NCBI GenBank assembly: GCA_038043285.1
Contig: JBBTCJ010000051.1
Location: 1-29,986, forward strand
Reading direction: 5' to 3'
Origin: JBBTCJ01 sp038043285
GTDB taxonomy: Bacteria > Planctomycetota > Phycisphaerae > UBA1845
Length of the DNA stretch: 29,986 nt
The translations under genes and the position numbers were made by a program. Below the pieces are notes generated by a model. That model did not search any database. It saw nothing but the letters and a program-made list of their open reading frames with translations, and was not told the DNA's origin. Every line of letters starts with the position of its first letter. The stretch's first letter is position 1. Below, piece after piece: positions 24,791 to 29,986 of the stretch.

Positions 24791-24878
24791 CAACGGCTTT
24801 TCAAACGCGCTCCTCAAACATGGATTCGGTGTCCTTCCGGACCGTCCACGTCTTCGATGGCGCGGTTACAATGCGCGC

Positions 24879-26213
24879 ATGAGCGATCCATCGGCCGGAG
24901 GCATTTCAGCCCAGATGTCGTTTCAGTCGGGTGAGGCGTACGCGCGGTCGCTGGACGCCGCGGATCCGTTGGCCGGGTTCCGCGAGCGGTTCCACATTCC
25001 GCGCGGAGAGGATGGCCGGGAAGTGGTTTACTTCGCGGGCAATTCGTTGGGTCTGCAACCCAAGTCCGTTCGGGCGGTCATCGAGCAGGAACTATCCGAC
25101 TGGGCGGCGCGGGGTGTGGAGGGTCATTTTCGCGGGAAGAACCCCTGGTACTCGTATCACGAGACGTGTCGTCAGTCGGGCGCGAGGCTCGTTGGGGCGA
25201 ATCCCGGCGAAGTCGTGACCATGAACAGTCTGACGGTCAATCTGCACCTGATGATGGTCAGCTTTTATCGTCCGACGCCGGCGCGATACAAGATTCTCAT
25301 CGAGGATCCGTGTTTTCCCTCGGACATTTACGCAGTCAAAACACAGCTTCGGCATCATGGGCATGACCCGGCTGAGGCGCTGGTCGTGGTCCGCCCGCGC
25401 GATGGGGAGCACGTAATCCACCCGGAAAGATTCGACGAGGTGCTGGCTCGCGAAGGGGAGCGGATCGCGCTGGTGCTTGTGGGCGGGGTGAACTTCGTGA
25501 CCGGGCAGGCGTTCGATCTGGAGCGCATCACGCAGGCTGGACACCGGGCCGGGTGCGTCGTCGGGTTCGATCTGGCACACGCGACCGGCAATCTGCGGCT
25601 ACGGCTTCACGATTGGAACGTCGATTTTGCAGTGTGGTGCAACTACAAGTACCTCAACAGCGGACCAGGCGCGGTGGCCGGTTGCTTCGTCCACGAGCGA
25701 CATGGCGACAATGCGAGTCTGCCGCGCTTCGGTGGATGGTGGGGCAACGATCCTGCGACGCGATTCAAGATGCAATTGATCGACGACTTCGCGCCGCGCT
25801 GCGGAGCTGAGGGGTGGCAGATCAGCAATCCGCCGATTCTTGCGCTGGCGCCGGTGAAGGCGTCGTATGACATTTTCGACGAAGTCGGCATGGAGGCGCT
25901 TCGCGCGAAGTCCTTGCGACTGACGGGCTACCTGGAGTACCTCGTGGATTCGCTTCGTTCGAGCCGAATTACGATCATCACCCCGCGCGACCCGGTCCGG
26001 CGAGGATGCCAACTGTCGTTAAACGTCGAGAGTCGGGCGAAGGCGTTATTGCACGCGCTCGAAGGTCACGGGGTGGTGTGCGATTTCCGCGAACCGAACG
26101 TGATCCGCGTCGCGCCGGTTCCGCTGTACAACACGTTCCATGACGCTTGGCGGTTTGCGGAAGCCTTGCGGGCGTGTCTGTCCGATGAGACCCGCGATCG
26201 GGCCGCTCCCTGA
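24879..26213 (+). CDS. kynU: Kynureninase
   Basis: A 444-residue PLP enzyme that cleaves kynurenine to anthranilate and alanine (or the 3-hydroxy form). Seen: VVYFAGNSLGLQPKSVRAVI, EGHFRGKNPWYSYHE, NSLTVNLHLMMVSFYRPT, LVLVGGVNFVTGQAFDLERI, the PLP-binding VGFDLAHATGNLRL, and the Schiff-base lysine Lys257 in WCNYKYLNSGPGAV. FGGWWGND and WQISNPPILALAP follow, typical of kynureninase rather than SufS. ATG 24879 is the first usable start. No other kynurenine or NAD biosynthesis gene is near. The stop codon and last residues (DRAAP) come from a dispersed repeat. Confidence 0.93.
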   Translation: MSDPSAGGISAQMSFQSGEAYARSLDAADPLAGFRERFHIPRGEDGREVVYFAGNSLGLQPKSVRAVIEQELSDWAARGVEGHFRGKNPWYSYHETCRQSGARLVGANPGEVVTMNSLTVNLHLMMVSFYRPTPARYKILIEDPCFPSDIYAVKTQLRHHGHDPAEALVVVRPRDGEHVIHPERFDEVLAREGERIALVLVGGVNFVTGQAFDLERITQAGHRAGCVVGFDLAHATGNLRLRLHDWNVDFAVWCNYKYLNSGPGAVAGCFVHERHGDNASLPRFGGWWGNDPATRFKMQLIDDFAPRCGAEGWQISNPPILALAPVKASYDIFDEVGMEALRAKSLRLTGYLEYLVDSLRSSRITIITPRDPVRRGCQLSLNVESRAKALLHALEGHGVVCDFREPNVIRVAPVPLYNTFHDAWRFAEALRACLSDETRDRAAP

Positions 26214-26317
26214 CGGTCGCGGTACGGATAGGGGAAGAAACACCGTCCGCTCCCTGACGGTCGCGGCTCTGACAAGAGGCGGCGGACCGCATGGGTCGAG
26301 CCGCGAGCGTGAGCGAG
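26204..26317. repeat. Cluster of the CGCTCCCTGACGGTCGCGG repeat family
   Basis: Two direct copies begin at 26204 and 26248 (44-base period), and an inverted arm GAGCCGCGAGCGTGAGCGAG lies at 26298-26317. The inverted arm pairs with the second copy to give a hairpin like that at 13036. The first copy overlaps the end of kynU and contains its TGA (26211-26213). Confidence 0.8.
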
Positions 26318-26346
26318 TGTGTCGCTTGGCAGCCGTCTAACAAACC

Positions 26347-26360
26347 GAGTTGGACCACTA
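26347..26360 (-). repeat. Short inverted copy of the TAGTGGTCC repeat
   Basis: Read on the minus strand it is TAGTGGTCCAACTC, one base from the first part of the 35-bp repeats at 11569 and 12995. As at 12995, it lies beside the hairpin repeat family. Confidence 0.6.
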
Positions 26361-26699
26361 TGATCTCGTCGGAACGTGCGTAAACCGGCGTCCGCATTCG
26401 GGACACATGCCGGAGACGTTGCCCGTTAGATCGTACCCACATGGACATCGACCCAATGCGGTCGGGCGGTCAATCCACCTGAGCGCGGCAGTTGCTCCCA
26501 GCGCCGCGCCGGCGGGCGTCAACAGCACGGCGGTGATCGGGAGGACGATTCCGTACCCCAAGCCCAACGCAATGCCGAGAGACGGATCAAACCAGGCGAG
26601 TCCTCGAAAGAAGAAGGTGCTTGCGGCGTACGCGACGAGAAATCCGCCGCCTCCCCCGACAACAACTCCCAGGAAGAAAAAAGCCGCTTTACGGAACAC
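26358..26699 (-). CDS. Small membrane protein with zinc-ribbon-like CPCGYDLTGN motif
   Basis: A 113-residue protein. Two or three hydrophobic stretches (residues about 5-28 and 45-72, very glycine-rich in the first, VVVGGGGGFLVAYAA) are followed by the C-terminal segment RCPCGYDLTGNVSGMCPECG. This motif recurs at the ends of many planctomycete membrane proteins and looks like a rubredoxin-type zinc ribbon. The first knuckle here is CPC instead of the usual C-x2-C, as though one residue was lost. The start is GTG 26699 with only a weak TAGGTA upstream, so it is not certain. Function unknown. It lies between kynureninase and mnmA, on the opposite strand to both. Confidence 0.65.
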   Translation of the reverse strand: MFRKAAFFFLGVVVGGGGGFLVAYAASTFFFRGLAWFDPSLGIALGLGYGIVLPITAVLLTPAGAALGATAALRWIDRPTALGRCPCGYDLTGNVSGMCPECGRRFTHVPTRS

Positions 26700-26853
26700 G
26701 TTCGTACCTAGCTGAAGCGCCGCGTCCGGGACACGCGCCGGAGGCTTTGGCGGTGGTTCGTACCCACGTCAAAGCCATTGGCCGCGACCGGAACGCTACG
26801 CCTCGATGCCGTTTCTAGCATCACGACATTCATTACGCTAAACTCGGAACAGT

Positions 26854-28305
26854 ATGCCGGGAACCCGAGATAAAGTCATCGTCGCGATGAGCGGCGGCGT
26901 GGATTCGAGCGTGGCCGCGTGCCTGTTAGTCGAGCAGGGGTACGAGGTCATGGGATTTTTCATGCGCGTCGGGGCAGCCGACTCCCCGGCGAATGCCGAT
27001 CGGAGCCGCGACCGTGAGGGAGCGGACCACTCTACCGATGCGTCGGGCATGATCGCCGGCGGCGAGGCGTTTCGCGTACCCGCCGCGCGGTCCGTCAGCG
27101 AGGCGTCGCGCGGGCTGACCCTTGACACTTCGCGTCAAGGGGAGCAGCCCGCGGCTCGGGACAACGTAGTGCCCACGGATGGGGAAAACGTAGGGCGGGC
27201 TATGCCCGCCTTCGCGCACTCTGACTCCCTGCCGACACCCAATCTCACGCTGCCGGTTCGACAACATCAGGGTTGTTGCAGCGCCAGCGACGCGGCGGAC
27301 GCGAGGTTCGTCGCGGGGATGCTGGGCATCCCATTCTACGCGTTGAACTTCGAGGCCGACTTCGACCGCATCATCGACTACTTCGCCGACGAGTACGTTC
27401 GCGGGCGAACGCCGAATCCCTGCGTCGTCTGCAACGACAAGCTCAAGTTCGGCAAGCTGCTCGACTACGCCGACGCCGTCGGCGCGAAGTACATCGCCAC
27501 GGGACACTATGCACAAATCGGGCGGCAGAATGTAGCGAGCGATCAGACTCTCACCCCGGCCCTCTCCCTGGAAGGGAGAGGGGGAACGGTGCGCAATCCG
27601 ACGCTCTCTGTCGAAAGGAGAGGGCGACAAGCGAACATGCTGGGCGGCAAACCGGTGCTCATGCGGGGCCGGGACCGCAAGAAAGATCAATCGTACGTCC
27701 TGTTCGGACTGCGGCGGGAAGTTTTGGACCGCGTCAAGTTTCCGATCGGCCATTTGACCAAGGACGAGGTGCGCTCGATCGCGGCCAAGCACCACCTTCC
27801 CAACCGCGACAAGCCGGACTCCGTGGAGATCTGCTTCGTGCCCGATCGGGACTACGCCCGCGTGGTGCGCGAGCGGCATCCACGGGCCTTCGCGCCGGGC
27901 GAGGTCGTCGATGCCGATGGAAGCGTCATCGGACGTCACGACGGGGTCGCCAACTTCACCGTCGGGCAGCGGCGAGGATTGCGGATCGCCGCTGGCAAGC
28001 CGATCTACGTGACGCAGCTCGAACCCGCGGCCAATCGCGTGGTGATGGGCGATCGCGATGCGTTGCTCGCCCTCGAACTTGTCGCCGATCGGGTGAACCT
28101 TCTGGTGGATGGTCTCGGCGAGGTGTTTCGCGCGGAGGTCAAGATTCGCTACCTCCACAATGCCGCGCCGGCGACGGTGCATCGTCTCGCGGGCGACCGC
28201 GTGCGCGTGTACTTTGAGGAGCCGCAGCGCGCGATTGCGCCGGGGCAGGCGGTCGTCTTCTACGACGGCGAAGTAGTGCTCGGCGGGGGATGGATTGAAG
28301 GGTAG
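26854..28305 (+). CDS. mnmA: tRNA-specific 2-thiouridylase, with two in-frame repeat-derived insertions
   Basis: MnmA activates U34 of Lys, Glu and Gln tRNAs with ATP and inserts sulfur to form s2U. Seen: the PP-loop VAMSGGVDSSVAACLL, GCCSASDAADARFVAGMLGI, TPNPCVVCNDKLKFG with catalytic Cys193, TGHYAQI, KDQSYVLFGL, and SVEICFVPD with the second cysteine Cys327, then FTVGQRRGL. At 483 residues it exceeds the usual 355-380. Compared with E. coli (Cys102, Cys199), Cys193 is displaced by 91 and the Cys-Cys distance is 37 longer. The two excess segments (about residues 40-139 and 226-262) are made of dispersed repeats. All catalytic elements remain, so it is probably functional. Confidence 0.92.
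   Translation: MPGTRDKVIVAMSGGVDSSVAACLLVEQGYEVMGFFMRVGAADSPANADRSRDREGADHSTDASGMIAGGEAFRVPAARSVSEASRGLTLDTSRQGEQPAARDNVVPTDGENVGRAMPAFAHSDSLPTPNLTLPVRQHQGCCSASDAADARFVAGMLGIPFYALNFEADFDRIIDYFADEYVRGRTPNPCVVCNDKLKFGKLLDYADAVGAKYIATGHYAQIGRQNVASDQTLTPALSLEGRGGTVRNPTLSVERRGRQANMLGGKPVLMRGRDRKKDQSYVLFGLRREVLDRVKFPIGHLTKDEVRSIAAKHHLPNRDKPDSVEICFVPDRDYARVVRERHPRAFAPGEVVDADGSVIGRHDGVANFTVGQRRGLRIAAGKPIYVTQLEPAANRVVMGDRDALLALELVADRVNLLVDGLGEVFRAEVKIRYLHNAAPATVHRLAGDRVRVYFEEPQRAIAPGQAVVFYDGEVVLGGGWIEG
27002..27025 (-). repeat. Dispersed repeat copy inside mnmA, inverted
   Basis: The reverse complement reads CCGCTCCCTCACGGTCGCGG and continues CTCC, the same family as 24761 and 26204. In the mnmA frame it encodes part of RSRDREGAD. 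Confidence 0.8.
27112..27150. repeat. Inverted repeat inside the first mnmA insertion
   Basis: GGGCT..CCCTTGAC (27112-27126) pairs with GTCAAGGG..AGCCC (27134-27150), a stem of about 13 pairs with a small internal loop. It is translated in frame. Confidence 0.7.
27194..27210. repeat. Perfect 7-bp inverted repeat inside the first mnmA insertion
   Basis: GGCGGGC-TAT-GCCCGCC, preceded by GTAG, translated as part of GRAMPAFA. Confidence 0.7.
27550..27584. repeat. Repeat with 9-bp hairpin inside the second mnmA insertion
   Basis: CCTCTCCCT and AGGGAGAGG form a perfect 9-bp stem around GGA (27561-27581), preceded by CTCACCCCGGC. Translated as LTPALSLEGRGG. Sequences of this form are common dispersed repeats in several GC-rich bacteria. 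A degenerate second CTCTC/GAGAG pair follows at about 27604-27622. Confidence 0.75.
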
Positions 28306-28308
28306 GGC

Positions 28309-28340
28309 GAATGGTGAATGCGGAATGCTGAACGTTGAAG
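28309..28340. repeat. Degenerate GAATG.GAA tandem motif downstream of mnmA
   Basis: The stretch directly after the mnmA stop repeats the theme GAATGGTGAATGCGGAATGC with a period of 6-9 bases and is followed by an A-rich run. The rest of 28341-28506 holds nothing I can identify. Confidence 0.5.
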
Positions 28341-28506
28341 GAGGAAAGAAAAAAGGACCAACACCCCGGGCGCTTGGAATCGTTGACCCCAAGGCGCGTA
28401 GTTGAGCCGCGGCAATGTGCCGGCGCAATAGGCTTTTGGATCCCAAGGAGACAGCCGACCGCCTCATGGGCGTCCTCGGCGCGACCGGATGCGCGGATCG
28501 GGTGCG

Positions 28507-28974
28507 ATGACGGATGCCGAAACTTCCAAGCCACTGCTGTTGCTTCACGCCGGGGCATTGGGCGACTGCGTGCTGGCAATTCATTTTGCCCGGGCGGTCA
28601 AGGCCGCCGTCGGTGCAGAGCGCGTCGTCCTGGCGGCTCGGTCGCCGATTGCGCGGTGGGCGGCGAAACGGGGTCTGATTGACGATTGCCGTGACCTGGA
28701 CGTGATCGGCATGCGTCACTTTTTCCTGGATCAGCCCGACCCGCCCGAAGACGTTCTGGCGTTTTTTCGCGGCTTCGGGTGGATTGTCAGCCTCCTCGGC
28801 GGACCGGATGAACTCATCCACCGCAACCTTCGCGCGATCACTGGCCAAGCCTTCTTCTGTATTGATCCTCGACCGGCGGAGCGATCGGCGACGGCTCCCG
28901 CCCACATCACGCGGCAATGGGTGGACCGCCTCGCGCTGCCAATGGGCACGGACTGCGCCTCAGCCGTGACTTGA
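28507..28974 (+). CDS. Glycosyltransferase family 9-like protein, half length
   Basis: A 155-residue protein matching only the N-terminal Rossmann half of heptosyltransferase-type GT9 enzymes. It opens PLLLLHAGALGDCVLAIHFA, then has VVLAARSPIARWAAKRGLID, the conserved small strand IVSLLGGPDE, and a helix ending at a Pro-rich segment. The full family has about 320-360 residues with a nucleotide-sugar binding C-terminal half (a G-G-T..G/HLA region) that is absent here. The next gene begins 88 bases after the stop, so no C-terminal half remains in any frame. It may be a decayed gene or a single-domain protein. ATG 28507 is used, with no strong ribosome binding site; ATG 28489 is an alternative. 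Whether it is active is doubtful. Confidence 0.65.
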   Translation: MTDAETSKPLLLLHAGALGDCVLAIHFARAVKAAVGAERVVLAARSPIARWAAKRGLIDDCRDLDVIGMRHFFLDQPDPPEDVLAFFRGFGWIVSLLGGPDELIHRNLRAITGQAFFCIDPRPAERSATAPAHITRQWVDRLALPMGTDCASAVT

Positions 28975-29062
28975 CACCTTGACACCGCTAAGATCGACGG
29001 GGCGTTGTTCCCGAACCCGGGTGGATCCAGGCAAGGGCGGTAGGCTATTCGCGGAGGCTTCA

Positions 29063-29986
29063 GTGCACCGAAGACGACGAGGTTTTACACTGGTTGAACT
29101 CATCACGGTCATGGCCATCCTGGCCCTGCTGATCGGCCTTTTGGTTCCATCGCTGTCGCGTTCGCGCCGGCAGGCCAAGGCCCACGTCTGCCTGTCGAAG
29201 CTGAAGGACCTGGGCAGCGCCTTTACGATATACCTCACCGAAAACCGCGACGCCTTCCCACCGCACCGCCTGAAGACGCTCTCCCCCGAGTCTACGGAGG
29301 TTTACGTCAACGAATACGACAACAAAGCGCCCCGCTGGCAGTGGTTCCTGAAGCTGGGCATGGGACCGGTGATTGACCCGAAACCCTTCCGGCGACTGGG
29401 CAGGCCCTGGGGCGACGGCGACCTGGGACAGTCGGGTAGCAACATTTCGCTGACCATGACCAACGAGACGTTCGTCTGCCCGGCGCTGGACGATCCGCAG
29501 TTCTCCCACGACGTTCGCAATGGCGCCTACGGGTACAACTATCAATATCTTGGAAACGCTCGCCAGGATACGGACCCGAAGCGCTGGGACAACTTCGCGG
29601 TGAGCCTGCATCGCATCAAGGCGACGGCAGGAACCGTCCTGCTTGGGGACAGCCGCGGCGCCGACAAGAAACACGGTCTGCATTCCTACACGCTGGATCC
29701 GCCGAGGCTGGGCATCGAGGTCAACGCCAAGCAGTTTGGTCCCGATCCGGATCATGTGCCCGACGGACAGGATCCCACGGAGTTCGCCTTCTCGCCCATG
29801 GAACCGCGGCACGACGACAAGGGCAACGTGGTGTTCGTGGACGGACACGCCTCAGCCATGACGCTGCACGAATTGGGCTATCACTTCCTTGATCAGATGC
29901 ATTTCGTTCCCATTCACAACTCCGAAGGCGTGGCTGTGCCCGACGGCCTGGGCGGCTCGCAACTGTTCACCAATCGCCTGTGGACG
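29063..29986 (+). CDS. Prepilin-type N-terminal cleavage/methylation protein with H-X9-DG domain, 3'-truncated by window edge
   Basis: At least 308 residues, open to the window end. The N-terminus VHRRRRGFTLVELITVMAIL is a class III signal: basic tail, G|F cleavage site, Glu at +5, then a hydrophobic helix, as in type II secretion pseudopilins and type IV pilins. The globular part contains RHDDKGNVVFVDGHA, an exact H-X9-DG motif (TIGR04294), a signature of planctomycete and verrucomicrobial pseudopilin-like proteins (DUF1559 group). It would be processed by a PilD-type peptidase and anchored in the inner membrane; the partner is unknown. GTG 29063 is chosen because GGAGG lies six bases upstream. 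It is probably unlinked in function to the upstream GT9 remnant. Confidence 0.88.
   Translation, partial: MHRRRRGFTLVELITVMAILALLIGLLVPSLSRSRRQAKAHVCLSKLKDLGSAFTIYLTENRDAFPPHRLKTLSPESTEVYVNEYDNKAPRWQWFLKLGMGPVIDPKPFRRLGRPWGDGDLGQSGSNISLTMTNETFVCPALDDPQFSHDVRNGAYGYNYQYLGNARQDTDPKRWDNFAVSLHRIKATAGTVLLGDSRGADKKHGLHSYTLDPPRLGIEVNAKQFGPDPDHVPDGQDPTEFAFSPMEPRHDDKGNVVFVDGHASAMTLHELGYHFLDQMHFVPIHNSEGVAVPDGLGGSQLFTNRLWT

Noticed and set aside
26204..26272. CRISPR-like array from two direct repeats 44 bases apart
   Set aside because: Only two units, one of them diverging after 19 bases, with the first overlapping a coding end, no cas genes, and the same unit dispersed elsewhere.
26926..28917. 663-codon open frame on the minus strand across mnmA
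   Set aside because: It is antisense to a gene with full MnmA motifs, the translation is Arg/His/Pro-rich without family similarity, and long antisense frames are expected at this GC content.

Overview
The window is a GC-rich chromosomal segment, almost certainly from the Planctomycetota and perhaps Phycisphaerae-like. Four signs support this. A prepilin-type protein carries the H-X9-DG signature. A small membrane protein has a CGYDLTGN/CPECG zinc ribbon. Short dispersed repeats, including one translated as SRDREGAD, occur between and inside genes. A cell-wall cluster stops after an ftsQ-like gene with no ftsA or ftsZ behind it. The taxonomic call comes from these signatures, not from a marker-gene comparison.

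Layout. 1-6214 (+): a division and cell-wall cluster, ftsW (3' part), murG, murC, murB, ddl and a divergent ftsQ. 6440-8083 (+): two unknown multi-pass membrane proteins. 8240-9040 (+): a TIM-barrel sugar isomerase-like protein whose 3' end overlaps a convergent gene. 8982-11427 (-): an L,D-transpeptidase followed by a CgeB-like glycosyltransferase. 11645-12955 (-): an MFS transporter flanked by 35-bp direct repeats. 13236-14582 (-): a membrane-anchored protein and a lipoprotein, both unknown. 14929-18353 (+): hibernation factor HPF, an EIIA of the PtsN/fructose type, HPr and Enzyme I, a PTS phosphorelay with no visible sugar permease. 18433-21464 (+): a DUF2344 protein overlapping an RNase E/G gene that has a long N-terminal arginine-rich extension. 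21703-24681 (+): an unknown protein, tgt, yajC and an exported coiled-coil protein. 24879-26213 (+): kynureninase. 26358-26699 (-): the zinc-ribbon membrane protein. 26854-28305 (+): mnmA, enlarged by two in-frame repeat-derived insertions. 28507-28974 (+): a half-length glycosyltransferase family 9 protein. 29063-end (+): an H-X9-DG prepilin-like protein that runs off the window.

How the genes work together. The first block carries out lipid II synthesis (MurG), the UDP-MurNAc-L-Ala and UDP-MurNAc steps (MurC, MurB), D-Ala-D-Ala supply (Ddl) and septal glycan polymerisation (FtsW, FtsQ). The L,D-transpeptidase adds a cross-linking activity. HPF, EIIA, HPr and EI look like a regulatory group linking energy or nitrogen state to ribosome hibernation. 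The tgt-yajC pair and mnmA cover tRNA wobble modification and a Sec accessory subunit.

I see no transposase, integrase, CRISPR array, rRNA or tRNA, and no obvious new defence or biosynthetic system. The most unusual material is the repeat ecology: a repeat family that forms hairpins, supplies the kynureninase stop codon, and has entered mnmA in frame while all catalytic positions remain.
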